A stretch of DNA of 64,000 nucleotides from Cyclobacterium roseum (GCF_010119225.1 NZ_WNKF01000013.1:62001-126000), one strand, 5' to 3'; shown: positions 34,082 through 43,169, counted from the stretch's first letter. Program-made: numbers and translations. The notes: a model not told the origin generated them from the sequence alone.

Positions 34082-35014
34082 TTATTGATCAATCGGCAGC
34101 TTTTCCAATTCTTCTCTATTCCATTTTGAGGTGATCGCTGCGGCCTCATAGGTGCTTTGCAAAAAACTCAGGAGCATTTCCTCCGGATGATCCGATTGTT
34201 GCACGTCTTCGTATTTCAGCATAAACTCTCCCATTTCAGTGCTGTAAAAAGCGGCGTTCGGAAGGACCTTTTGTTCCCCAAATTGCGGGTCCGCAGGATA
34301 GGCGTAGGAATAGAAGATAGCAGAGGGGAAATCTTTTGACCCCGGCCAAAAACCGGCACTGCTGACCTCTTTAGAGTAGGCTTCCTGCATGACATCCAAG
34401 GGCATGTTGGGAACGCCTCCCGGGTGCTGCGGTGCAGGTCTTCCTGAAAAGCGGGTGACCGCCAGGTCGAAGGCACCCCAGAACAAATGAACCGGACTGC
34501 ATTTTCCGATAAACGCACTTCTGAACCGGCTAAAAACGTCGTGTACCCTGGCCATGGCCATCCATACCGTATGGGCAGCAGTGGGATCATAGAATCGGTT
34601 AATCGTATTTTCCTGGAATGGAATGGCGGTTTCCAGTTCATTGGGACTCCCATGGATATCCACATGGATGCCCAGATTGGCAAGCTTCTGGAACAGCTCC
34701 ACGTAAAAATCAGCTACCGTCATGGGCCTAAGATCCATACTCAGACTTGCCCCATGGGCGCAGGAAATAAATAGTTGGTGCTGCCTGAAATCAAAATCGA
34801 TCTGAAAAAAACTTCCCTCATAGGGAATGACCTGAGTAGTGTACCCATGCGCACTCAGGTATAAGGTGGTATGCCAGGAATGATTTTGCCAGGGCATGGT
34901 TTGAAGACGAATCTTGCCTACAATTTGAATCCACTGGTGCAGGGTTTCCAAGGTATCTTGGATTTCTCCGAAATTCAAGACAGGCCAGGCTAAAGGGTTT
35001 TTTTCTGATTCCAT
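34082..35014 (-). CDS. DUF5996 family protein
   Basis: 310 residues matching the DUF5996 family, an uncharacterised cytoplasmic family. Family-typical blocks are WQNHSWHTTLYLSAHGYTT near the N-terminus, FDFRQHQLFISCAHG, HLFWGAFDLAVTRFSGRPAP (about 175-194), and the C-terminal AYPADPQF..QKVLPNAAFYSTEMGEFMLKYEDV region. No signal peptide or membrane segment. Its length is usual. It stands alone on the minus strand, about 200 bases from the small membrane protein gene, and a perfect 9-bp inverted repeat lies about 60 bases upstream of the start. Its function is unknown; linkage to the dab operon is probably fortuitous. Confidence 0.82.
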   Translation of the reverse strand: MESEKNPLAWPVLNFGEIQDTLETLHQWIQIVGKIRLQTMPWQNHSWHTTLYLSAHGYTTQVIPYEGSFFQIDFDFRQHQLFISCAHGASLSMDLRPMTVADFYVELFQKLANLGIHVDIHGSPNELETAIPFQENTINRFYDPTAAHTVWMAMARVHDVFSRFRSAFIGKCSPVHLFWGAFDLAVTRFSGRPAPQHPGGVPNMPLDVMQEAYSKEVSSAGFWPGSKDFPSAIFYSYAYPADPQFGEQKVLPNAAFYSTEMGEFMLKYEDVQQSDHPEEMLLSFLQSTYEAAAITSKWNREELEKLPIDQ

Positions 35015-35074
35015 GTATTAATTTATATAATTTTTTTTGGATCACCAATAGGCCAGCAAGTCTTCAGGTATTAA

Positions 35075-35096
35075 TTTAATCAATCTGTTGATTAAA
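35075..35096. promoter_or_regulatory. Perfect inverted repeat upstream of the DUF5996 gene
   Basis: TTTAATCAA and TTGATTAAA form a perfect 9-bp inverted repeat around a TCTG centre, about 60 bases upstream of the DUF5996 start. Its symmetry and place suit a regulator-binding site. The AT content makes some chance palindromes likely, so confidence is modest. Confidence 0.4.
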
Positions 35097-35510
35097 ATAG
35101 TTAATCGCCAAGTTACCGATCAATGAACTCTGGGCAAACCGACTTTACATGGTTCAAGAATAATTGCTTTCGATCTTGCATGAGAATTTCTTGTTTCGTT
35201 AACTCCGAGATTTAAACTGGAAGCGGGCCGGTCCCGCACCCCTTTTTTCTGGTATTTGTTGGATTTTATAACCAATTTTATTTCTGGAAGACACGGGGCA
35301 AAAAGCAAGTTTTGGGTATATTGGTATTAGTTTAACAATCAGAATTAGTTGAAGTCTCCTTAATATCTGCGAATAACTTTTTTTATGTAATATAGATAGG
35401 GTTAAAAAAATACAACAAGTATAGATGGATCGGTGAATCTTAATCATTTTGTGATACACGTTATAGGAGAAAAAATATCTATATAAAGATCAAATCTAAA
35501 TAACAATTAT

Positions 35511-35549
35511 AAAAAAAACCTATAGTTAAACAGGTAACCATAGGGTTTT
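35511..35549 (-). terminator. Rho-independent terminator (minus strand)
   Basis: On the minus strand AAAACCCTAT pairs with ATAGGTTTT (one bulged base) across a 16-base loop, and the descending arm runs into eight T. It lies just past the stop of the small cysteine protein gene (35556), which it should terminate. Confidence 0.65.
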
Positions 35550-35555
35550 AAATGT

Positions 35556-35783
35556 TTATGCGCTGGCAAATTGATTGCATCCGAATCCGGCACCCGTAAT
35601 GAATTCTATTGATTTGGTATTCTGATCGATGGGTTTCCCATCGTTCAATACCGGGATGATGTAATCCGGATCCATCTTAGACTCCAGGTGACTGAGTTTG
35701 TTACATTCACCAAAATTTTCTTTGTTGGCAACTACCGGCGCTTTAGGCTCCCAATAGTTGCAGTTAGAACATACATTATCCAT
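35556..35783 (-). CDS. Small four-cysteine protein, possible metal-binding
   Basis: 75 residues from ATG 35783; a frame extending upstream to 35846 would overlap the palindromic upstream site and gives an unlikely N-terminus. I do not recognise a named family. Four cysteines are spaced as CSNC (Cys5, Cys8), GEC (Cys27) and GFGC (Cys69), close to a pattern seen in small proteins where 'C-x2-C-x-Y-W...G-x-C...G-C-x-x-F' may bind iron or zinc. No signal peptide, so probably cytoplasmic. It is a single-gene unit: a palindromic operator candidate lies about 50 bases upstream and a terminator directly downstream. The four-cysteine site suggests rubredoxin-like or zinc-knuckle chemistry, but this is inference. 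Confidence 0.7.
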   Translation of the reverse strand: MDNVCSNCNYWEPKAPVVANKENFGECNKLSHLESKMDPDYIIPVLNDGKPIDQNTKSIEFITGAGFGCNQFASA

Positions 35784-36480
35784 AGTTTTTTTTCTTTGTT
35801 TGTTTATATATACTGCAACAATAAAGAAATGTTCACGGTATACCATGAATAAGAATAATTTATAATTGAACTAAATTACATCTTATAGATATATACATAT
35901 TGTTTAGATATAGTCTATATAAAAATAATTGCGATCGGTATTAGGTGGAGTGGGGGTGGATGATTCGGTGCAGTAATTGTTTATCAGATGCATCCGGGAA
36001 TAAGCCCCATGATGGCTTTTTTAGAGGATTTTGGTGGAAGTGCTATGCGGTGGATGGTAGCTTTATTCTATAAACGAAGACGTACTTGGTAAGCCAGCCC
36101 GTCAGTCTAAAGCCAGCGGCTCCCAGGATAGCGAATACAGAAAATCATAAAAAATGCATAGAACCGACCATTTCGGACTGGTTTTGAACGGATACTCCGT
36201 GGGTCTCCTGCAGAAATTGATTGAACGTTCATTATGGTCGTACTTGCACCTGCCACGCATGCCATTGGAATCAGGTGAGTTGAGGTCAAATCGTTGGTAG
36301 CTTGGTTTCCATCTGAATCCATAACCTAAATTAGCAGCATTGGCCGGATTGTACACATTTGTGGCGTTGCCATGCTGCAGCCTACCTGATAAAGCAATCT
36401 TAATCTTCGGGCTGCGAAATGCTGGAAATTCGTTTGCCTTTTGTATCTTTCCCACTTCAAACCCTAAAAAATTCAAATAT
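35784..36480. other. Intergenic region between divergent genes
   Basis: About 700 bases between the minus-strand cysteine protein gene and the plus-strand DUF2911 gene. The first part holds the palindrome at 35832-35849. Around 36107-36500 several minus-strand frames are open, one reading LTSTHLIPMACVAGAS, but no family or start is recognisable and I do not call a gene. Confidence 0.4.
35832..35849. promoter_or_regulatory. 18-bp palindromic operator candidate
   Basis: TTCACGGTATACCATGAA is symmetric at 16 of 18 positions around a GGTATACC core, with perfect TTCA/TGAA outer arms. It lies 49 bases upstream of the start of the small cysteine protein gene, where a repressor would block transcription. 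Confidence 0.45.
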
Positions 36481-37095
36481 ATGAAAAATCCAAAATACCT
36501 CAATTTAGCGGCAATCTTGACCCTTATGTTATTTTTCTCAGTGGTCTACCAATCCCATTCCCAGATTCAGGCTCCAGCTCCCAGTCCGGCTGCTTCTGTC
36601 TCACAAACCGTGGGGTTTACCACCATCCGCATGGATTATTCTTCCCCGGGCGTAAAAGGCAGGATGGTATTCGGGGAGCTCGTTCCCTATGGTGTTCCCT
36701 GGAGAGCCGGCGCCAACGCACCGACAACCATTGAATTCAGTACCGCTGTCAGCATTGGAGGCACAACGCTCGGTCCTGGAAAATACTCTGTATTCATTAC
36801 CCCCGCCGTTACAGGAGACTGGACCGTCCACTTCAACAATAAGGGAAATGCTATTTACGCTTACATGCAGGGGGATACGGTAGATGCCGCCGCCCTGTCG
36901 AAAGACGATGCAGTAGCCATTAGTGTGAGTCCGGTAATTACCGGAAAGCAAAAAGAAAGACTTTCTTACAGCATTTCCGCCGCCGATAACAAAGTCGCCG
37001 AGGTGGTTTTTGAATGGGACGATGTCATGTTTTCATTTGAGGTGGACACGCAGGTTGACCAGAAAATGGAAAACTTTAAGGCAGCCTTCAATTAA
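36481..37095 (+). CDS. DUF2911 domain secreted protein
   Basis: 204 residues from ATG 36481, where a signal peptide begins (MKNPKYLNLAAIL, cleavage near YQSHSQ); upstream in-frame codons to 36340 are not preceded by a sensible start. The body matches DUF2911: the SVSQTVGFTTIRMDYSSPGVKGR start, the FGELVPYGVPWRAGANAPTTIEFS block, LGPGKYSVFITP, and WTVHFNNKG. DUF2911 proteins are periplasmic or surface proteins of Bacteroidota with unknown function. The usual family has one DUF2911 domain with about 180-280 residues, so this is complete. It is a single-gene unit ended by a terminator about 60 bases downstream. Confidence 0.88.
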   Translation: MKNPKYLNLAAILTLMLFFSVVYQSHSQIQAPAPSPAASVSQTVGFTTIRMDYSSPGVKGRMVFGELVPYGVPWRAGANAPTTIEFSTAVSIGGTTLGPGKYSVFITPAVTGDWTVHFNNKGNAIYAYMQGDTVDAAALSKDDAVAISVSPVITGKQKERLSYSISAADNKVAEVVFEWDDVMFSFEVDTQVDQKMENFKAAFN

Positions 37096-37153
37096 GAGAA
37101 AGGTGCCGCATTTGGGCGCGTCTTTTTCAACGGAATTGGAACTGAAAAATGAC

Positions 37154-37181
37154 AAAAAAACCTCCAAACGGAGGTTTTTTT
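37154..37181 (+). terminator. Rho-independent terminator (plus strand)
   Basis: CCTCC (37161-37165) pairs with GGAGG (37170-37174) around an AAAC loop; the flanking A7 and T7 runs extend the stem and give the T-tail. It ends the DUF2911 gene. Confidence 0.8.
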
Positions 37182-37276
37182 GTGAGGAATAGTTCAAAGC
37201 CGACAATAACTGGTATTTCAGGTTTTCGCTGCCGGATACCATCGGCCGAAGCAAATCGTTATCAGCCCCTGGAGCC

Positions 37277-37665
37277 CTACTCCTTCCTGCGTGCTGCTGC
37301 CACAGCGAGATTCAGGTTGATATGCGCATTCATTCCCAGCATAACATGTTGAACAGTTATCAGTGGCTTGTCCACCTGATCAAAGGCATAGGCCCAGGCG
37401 GCGCTTATCTCTTAGTTTTTTTTTAGGCGCTGTAGGCATCCAGATATAATTGGGCAAATACCACGTCAAATTTTTCCAGGTGTTTGTTATCGTCAAAAGG
37501 ACCCAAAGCAATTTCGCAAGCGATCTCAAAGGTAGTACGCTGGTAGACATAAGCAAACAAGCTTATCATGCTGTTGTTATCGATACTCTCCTCTATGATA
37601 CGATTAAGCTCCTTAAGGAAACCCTGAATGGTAGTGGTTTTATCAATTTTGATGACCGAACCTTT
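37277..37665 (-). pseudogene. DUF5995 family gene remnant
   Basis: The minus strand here encodes two segments of a DUF5995 protein in different frames. The first (37665-37423) reads TTTIQGFLKELNRIIEES, then LFAYVYQRTTFEIACEI and FDVVFAQLYLDAY before a TAA within an A-rich run. The second (to the TAG at 37277-37279) reads AAWAYAFDQVDKPLITVQ and MLGMNAHINLNLAVAAA, which is the family's most conserved block. No ATG remains at the front, the two frames are separated by stop codons, and the C-terminal third is lost, although a further fragment (DNDLLRPMV) may lie below 37277. The gene is decayed; an intact member would have about 230-260 residues. Confidence 0.75.
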
Positions 37666-37880
37666 CTAACTCAAATCACAAGTCAACCATTCGTTTTTAG
37701 CGGCTAGTCCGATCTTTTGGGTTGGCGGATAAGCTAAAAAAAAAGCCAAACCATCATGGAAACAGCATACCAAATGTGCTGGGGTTTGCCTTGCAATCCG
37801 AAGGTTTGCGAAGGGGTTGACCTTAGAGTTAAAGCAATTTACTCATAAATTCAAAGTTCGAGAGACGGTTAAAATTCCTG

Positions 37881-38060
37881 TCAAGATTTTAATGCTGCAA
37901 AATAAACTAATGGCCTTCCATTGGTTTTATAGGCAGGCATTCCATAAGCATAATCTTCAGTTATTTCGCTGTCTGCATTTATCACCTATGTTCTAATTTT
38001 GTTTAGAATTTCCTGAACATCTTTTGGGAAGGAGCCTATGTTCTTGTCTACTTCATTCAT
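37881..38060 (-). pseudogene. DUF1801 (YdhG-like) family gene remnant
   Basis: From an ATG at 38060 the minus strand reads MNEVDKNIGSFPKDVQEI and LNKIRT, then an in-frame TAG (37986-37988), then EDYAYGMPAYKTNGRPLVYF and AALKS to TGA at 37881-37883. These are the N-terminal and central blocks of the DUF1801 family (usual length about 110-140 residues; 'I-x-Y-G-M-P-A-F-K-x-x-G-x-x-L-x-Y-F-A-A-x-K'). With an internal stop and the last half missing, it cannot make a complete protein. It lies directly before gltS and after the DUF5995 remnant, forming a stretch of gene decay. Confidence 0.75.
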
Positions 38061-38082
38061 AGGGTTAAATTTTTTTTAATAG

Positions 38083-39429
38083 TCATTGTTGTGATTTATT
38101 CTTTTTATTGTAAAAATAGCCTATAAGAAAAAAAGTAAGCGTAAGAGCAAAAGATATACCTGTAAAATAAATAAGCCCCATCTTTTGTATAATAAGTGGA
38201 GAAAGCCCTGTAATTAAACCACCTCCGACAAAAGGTTCAAATAAAAGCTGTTTTAATGCAAATGCTTCTTTACCGTTACTTTTATTGTTTTTGTCTACAA
38301 TAGATTGAAACATTAAGCCAATAGATGTGGTCCCCATCGACTGCCCATAATCAGCGATGCCCCTTTCGAACGCGTAATTTGGAATAAGAATTCTATATGT
38401 TAATAGAAAGCAAGATATATTCCATAAAAAACCGGCAACCAGCAAAACAAAGACTAAAATAATGTTATCCTTTATAACGGTTAAGTTTATGGTCCCAATG
38501 GCCATAATGATGACAGCATCCAGAGAAAAGGTTTGAATTTGCTTCACAGTTCTTCTATTAACTATATCAATCGAAATAAATCTATTAATTAGGACTTGTA
38601 GAATGGCCCCTCCAAGTAAGGCCAACGGAAAAAATGGGATGTACTGTACAAATTCGGTTTTATATAAAAACTTTAATAATACCGTACTTTCGATATAGTA
38701 AAGGGAGTCCAATAACAACTGACCCAATACTATGGCGATTCCGATGATAGCCAGTTGTATAATGAAAGTGTTTTGAAACCTGCTAATTTTTATTACTTCT
38801 TTATTACTTTCCTGCTGTTCAAGATGGATTATTTTATCTTGATTTTTAAAATTAATTAAAAAAATACCGCTTAAGATTCCGGTTAACATAGCCAACGGTG
38901 CAAGAGCTACTGTTATAGACTTTGCGTCAGTTAGACCAATAGACCTAAATGTCTCATCCATTCCTACGGCAACTCCCACGCCTCCTTGAAAACTTATCTC
39001 AATAAAACTAGCAACACTTGGGTCCAGGTCAAAAATGGGAATCAATACAAAAAATGTGAGTAAACCTCCTATTAAATACTGCCCCCAAGCGAGCGTCTGT
39101 CCTAATGAAGCTTGTGGGATTGCCAACCTCATTGAAGTTTTAAAATTGGGGATTTTTCTTCCCAGAAAAATGCATGCAAAGACTATATTGACAAAAAACA
39201 ATGCCAACTCATTCCATGAGTCTTGTATGTCCTGAGAGATAAAATTTAAATCGAGAGTTCGCCCAAAAACCTGAGGACCAGCGAGAAGAGCGATTAACCC
39301 TCCCAAGAAGGCCCTTGGGATGTGATATTTTTTTAGAATTGGAACAAAACTTAAAATGAATTCTGCTAATAGTGCAAAAACCGTTGCGAGAAATAAAGCT
39401 TTAAAATAAATTGGGATGGATTCATGCAT
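38083..39429 (-). CDS. gltS: Sodium/glutamate symporter (GltS family)
   Basis: 448 residues, with about 11-12 hydrophobic segments throughout and no soluble domain. GltS family features are seen: the FLGGLIALLAGPQ block near residues 42-52, FQGGVGVAVGMDETFRSIGLTDAKS (about 148-170) in the first half, and the matching second-half YGQSMGTTSIGLMFQSIVDKNNKS (about 353-375). These two repeats carry the re-entrant loops of the family. It imports glutamate with sodium across the inner membrane. It reads as a single gene, divergent from the APC permease gene. The codon use and AT-richness look higher than in the glycan loci, which could hint at transfer (impression only). Confidence 0.85.
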   Translation of the reverse strand: MHESIPIYFKALFLATVFALLAEFILSFVPILKKYHIPRAFLGGLIALLAGPQVFGRTLDLNFISQDIQDSWNELALFFVNIVFACIFLGRKIPNFKTSMRLAIPQASLGQTLAWGQYLIGGLLTFFVLIPIFDLDPSVASFIEISFQGGVGVAVGMDETFRSIGLTDAKSITVALAPLAMLTGILSGIFLINFKNQDKIIHLEQQESNKEVIKISRFQNTFIIQLAIIGIAIVLGQLLLDSLYYIESTVLLKFLYKTEFVQYIPFFPLALLGGAILQVLINRFISIDIVNRRTVKQIQTFSLDAVIIMAIGTINLTVIKDNIILVFVLLVAGFLWNISCFLLTYRILIPNYAFERGIADYGQSMGTTSIGLMFQSIVDKNNKSNGKEAFALKQLLFEPFVGGGLITGLSPLIIQKMGLIYFTGISFALTLTFFLIGYFYNKKNKSQQ

Positions 39430-40083
39430 AAAAACATTTATTTGTATGTCATACTTAACAAAATAATTGTTTTAATTAAAGCTCTTTACTGATTCAATTA
39501 TTTAGCATGTTTCAATTGGTTTATTTCAAGGCAAATGCTGCGCTTTCTTTTCAACCAAATGGATCAAAATGATTTTGAATAAACGACAAAAGGCACTTTA
39601 ATAGGCTCTAAGGTACGAAATGTTTCTCTGTATACTGCAAAGCTTCGACCAGACTGAGATAAAACCAATTTTATGTAAATTTTGTTTTTAAATATTTACC
39701 CAGATTTTTATTTTTTAAAAAGTACTTTGTTTTGTGTTTTGTACGGTTTTAATATTTATAATTATTAAGGTCTTTGTTGATCAGGTATTGGACAGGTTTG
39801 TAAAAATCTGGCAATAAGGTTAAGTTGGCGCGAGGTTAGGTCTTCAGGCATATTCTGACAGAATAGAAAAAAGCCGTAAGGGTTTCCCATAATCTAATGG
39901 TCCCGACAAAAAAACTGGTACAGTTATAAAATGAAATAAGTGCTCAATAATACTTAAACGTGTGGACCGATTTCGGGTTAGAAAGAAAGTTTCCAATTAT
40001 CAAAAACGAAATGAATAGTAAGCTAAAAACCTTTTAGAAACAAGCGCAGACTTTACCGATTTAATAGTAAACCTTTTTTAGAA
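39430..40083. other. Intergenic region between divergent transporter genes
   Basis: About 650 strongly AT-rich bases separating gltS and the APC permease. A short palindrome GTATG-T-CATAC lies at 39444-39454, about 15 bases upstream of the gltS start. No gene or clear promoter box was found. Confidence 0.4.
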
Positions 40084-41376
40084 ATGCAACACAGACAAGA
40101 GTATGATAAAAAAGCGATGGGCCTATGGACAGCCACCTCGATCGGAGTAGGTGCAATGATCGGAGCCGGGATTTTTGCCCTCATGGGCATTGCCGTTCAA
40201 ATTGCTGGAAAATTTGCCTATCTCTCATTTATAGTAGCCGGAATAATTGCTGCCTTAACCAGCTATTCGGTGTCCAGACTTGCCGTAAAATTTCCCAGTA
40301 AAGGCGGGCCCGTTGAATATTTAAACAAGGCCTATGGTAAAGGTACATTTGCAGGAGGATTGAATATCGCGATGTGGTTAGGTTACCTGATTGTAACCTC
40401 TCTCTATGCCAAAGCCTTTGGCGAATACGGAACTGCGCTTTTAGGAATGGAGAATAGTTCATTCCTGTTACCCATTTTGAGTAGTTTCATTGTGATTTTT
40501 TTTGTTTTTATAAATTTTATAGGTGCCTCATTGGTAGGTAAATCGGAATTAGTTACCGTATTGGTCAAAACCGGGGTTCTCCTGTTGTTTTGTGCAGTTG
40601 GCTTAACTACAGTTCAGACCGAAGAGCTGATGGCAGCAACATCATTTCGTTTTTCAGATGTCGTGTTCGCCAGTGGAGTAATTTTCATGTCCTACGAGGG
40701 TTTCGGCCTTGTGGCAAATACAGCTGAAGATTTAAGAAAACCATCTAAGAATCTCCCAATAGCGCTGTTTTTAAGTGTTGGCATTGTCATGCTTATTTAT
40801 ATTTTGGCCACAGTGGTTGTGGTGGGCAACCTTTCTCTACCTGAAATAGTAAACGCTAAAGAATACGTGCTGGCAGAGGCTGCCAGGCCTTTGTTGGGGA
40901 GTTTAGGGTTTGAGATAATGGCTATTGCGGCTTTATTTTCGACTGCATCGGCCATAAATGCCACTATCTATGGTCCAGTGAACATGGTCCAGGAGACGTC
41001 TAAGGCCAAACAGTTACCATATTTCTTTACGAAAGATCTTTTTGGACACCAGTCCGGTATAGCACTATTGATAACAGGAGGAATTGTACTGCTGATCACT
41101 AATACGTTAAATTTAGAATCGATTGCAGAGGTAGGGAGCTTGGTGTTTTTGATGATTTATACCGCTGTGAATATGGCCAATTTTAAACTGCGACATCAAA
41201 CCAAAAGTAAAATTTGGCCGGTAATGCTGGGAATTTCAGGTACTACCTTTGCTTTTGGTGCGCTTTTTTATTACCAATGGCAAAAAGACAGCCTCTCTAT
41301 ATCTGTTTTTCTTGGCTTAATTCTGCTCTGTTTTATGTATGAGTGGGTTTTTCAGCAGAAGAAAGGATTAAGGTGA
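40084..41376 (+). CDS. APC superfamily amino-acid permease
   Basis: 430 residues with about 12 membrane helices. The N-terminal signature GVGAMIGAGIFALMGIA (helix 1, about 21-37) is the substrate-binding loop of the amino acid/polyamine/organocation superfamily, and SRLAVKFPSKGGPVEYLNKAYG follows at helix 2-3. The FMSYEGFGLVANTAEDLRKPSKNLPIAL block (about 203-230) is the conserved helix 6 and following loop of the family. It imports an amino acid or related amine by proton or sodium coupling; the substrate is not readable. It stands alone on the plus strand, and an insertion sequence lies about 100 bases past its stop. Confidence 0.88.
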   Translation: MQHRQEYDKKAMGLWTATSIGVGAMIGAGIFALMGIAVQIAGKFAYLSFIVAGIIAALTSYSVSRLAVKFPSKGGPVEYLNKAYGKGTFAGGLNIAMWLGYLIVTSLYAKAFGEYGTALLGMENSSFLLPILSSFIVIFFVFINFIGASLVGKSELVTVLVKTGVLLLFCAVGLTTVQTEELMAATSFRFSDVVFASGVIFMSYEGFGLVANTAEDLRKPSKNLPIALFLSVGIVMLIYILATVVVVGNLSLPEIVNAKEYVLAEAARPLLGSLGFEIMAIAALFSTASAINATIYGPVNMVQETSKAKQLPYFFTKDLFGHQSGIALLITGGIVLLITNTLNLESIAEVGSLVFLMIYTAVNMANFKLRHQTKSKIWPVMLGISGTTFAFGALFYYQWQKDSLSISVFLGLILLCFMYEWVFQQKKGLR

Positions 41377-41478
41377 GTAATAAAAGGGGCCGTTTCCAGA
41401 TAGGGAAAAGATGATGCCAGCCGTTGATCACCTAGTCGGAGGCTTTTTGCTATTAGGCGAATCTTCTGAACTTACTTA

Positions 41479-43137
41479 GGGTCTGCTTAGAAAATAAAAA
41501 AGTGACGTTATAAGGATATTTAGCGGTTTTTTTCACAATTTAATGGTGGACAAGTGCAAGCAACTATGCGAAAGACCACTAAAAGGCGTGCACCACGCAG
41601 CGAATATACCAGCCCAAGTCAGCTTTCCTTTTCGGGATTTGAGACACCTTCCTGACTGCCGCAGGCGGGTTTACAACCAACTGGATCCATCCAACTGCTG
41701 GGTGGTGCTCAGTAACCAAATTCCTTGGGATGTCCTGGTTAACATGTACAACAAACGAAACCCACCTTAAAGCAACCGGCAGGCCTGCCCTTAATCCAAG
41801 AGTCTTGATCGGAGCAGTGATTATGAAGCATATGCTCAATCTGGATGACCGGGAAACCATTGCCCAGATTACCGAAAACAGGTACCTTCTGTACTTTCTC
41901 GGGTACAGTTCCTATAACAAACAACCTCCTTTCGATGCTGCACTTTTCGTAGATATCAGGAAGCGACTGGGGCAAGAGCTGATTGCGGAAATGAACCAAA
42001 AGATCCATGGATTCTACCTGGAAAGAACGGCTGTGAAAAAGGATAAAAGCCGTAAAGACGATGATGAGCCTCCGTCGGGAACAGATGGAAACAAAGGGGA
42101 GGTGATCTACGATGCCAGCGTCTGTCCCCAGGACATCGCCTATCCCACAGATCTGGGACTGCTCAACAAATCCAGGGAGATCACAGAGGAAATCATCGAT
42201 GAGCTTCATGCGGCAGACCGATCAGGAAAGAAGCCCCGGACTTACAGGGAAATAGCGCGAAAAAACTATCTGAAGGTGGCGCAGAATAAAAACCCCTCAA
42301 AAAAAGTAATCCGCAAAGGCATCAAATCCCAGCTTCAATACCTGAGACGAAACTTCAGAACCATTGAAAAAATGCTGGACAGCTTTGAGGTTTTTCCCCT
42401 GAGCCACAAGTTACAGCGCAAATACTGGATCATTCAGACTGATTATGAACAGCAGCTCAAGATGTGGGTATGCCGCGGCCATCAGGTGGACGACCGCATC
42501 GTAAGTATCCACGAACCCCATGTACGGCCCATAGTACGTGGGAAAGCAAGAGCAAAGACCGAGTGCGGAGCCAAGATACATATGAGTATGGTAGACGGTT
42601 TTGCGTTTCTGGACACACTGTCCTGGGATGCCTTCAATGAGGGTAGCCATCTTAAAGATTATGTAGAAGAGTACCGGAGCCGGTTTGGGTTTTATCCGGA
42701 AAAGGTGCTGGCGGACAAACTGTACTGCACCAGGGAAAACCGGAAATGGCTGAAGGAAAAGAACATCAAACTGGCGGCCAAGCCCCTGGGAAGGCCCTCG
42801 GCCAAGGCAATGGAAAAACACGTAAGACCCGGGGAAAGGAATCCGATAGAGGGCAAGTTTGGACAGGCCAAAAACGGATACGGTATGAACCGAATCCGGG
42901 CACGGCTCAAAAACACCAGCCAATCATGGATCGCCTCCATCATCCTAGTGCTCAACCTGGTCAAATTGGCCGGGATGGCACTCCCGTGCCTGAGTTTTTC
43001 AGCGTGGAGAAAGCTGAAATACATCATCAAGAGCATCACAATCCAGATTATAGAAAACCTGAAAGCACAAAACAAGCCCAGAGAGCTCTCTGGGTTGGTT
43101 ATATGAACTTGTCTTTTTTGAGTTTTTCAGCAGACCC
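41479..43137 (+). mobile_element. IS5-superfamily insertion sequence
   Basis: A 1,659-bp element bounded by inverted ends: GGGTCTGCTTAGAAA at the left (41479-41493) and its imperfect complement at the right (43123-43137, reading GGGTCTGCTGAAAAA on the minus strand). TA flanks both ends (TAGGG.. / ..CCCTA), which may be a two-base target duplication or part of the terminal repeats; a longer duplication was not seen. The only gene is the transposase below. Insertion lies between the APC permease and a convergent lipoprotein gene, disrupting neither. Confidence 0.85.
41543..43106 (+). pseudogene. IS5-superfamily DDE transposase, frameshifted near its N-terminus
   Basis: The main frame (41730-43106) encodes most of a DDE transposase: TGRPALNPRVLIGAVIMKH at the start, DASVCPQDIAYPTD with the first catalytic Asp, VLADKLYCTRENR with the second Asp, and ERNPIEGKFGQAKNGYG with the catalytic Glu. 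The N-terminal residues expected before this (LDPSNCWVVLSNQIPWDVL) are in a different frame, from an ATG at 41543 to a TAA at 41768-41770. The shift must fall between about 41745 and 41768, a stretch with short A- and C-runs. This could be inactivation or, less likely, programmed frameshifting. A perfect palindrome (43077-43094) close to the stop may act as a terminator or translational attenuator. Confidence 0.8.
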
Positions 43138-43169
43138 TATCGTATTGATAAAATGGGGTTTTTTGAGGA

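Larger units (their letters stand above)
35015..35555. other. Intergenic region, AT-rich
   Basis: 541 bases between the DUF5996 gene and the small cysteine protein gene. It holds the inverted repeat at 35075-35096 and the terminator at 35511-35549. The rest shows nothing I can support. Confidence 0.5.

Noticed and set aside
36107-36500. Overlapping minus-strand frames upstream of the DUF2911 gene
   Set aside because: Some segments look coding-like, but no family, no credible start, and two frames are open at once; could be an old remnant, not supportable.
37450-37707. 85-codon plus-strand frame
   Set aside because: It is antisense to the DUF5995 remnant, whose family blocks are clear on the minus strand.
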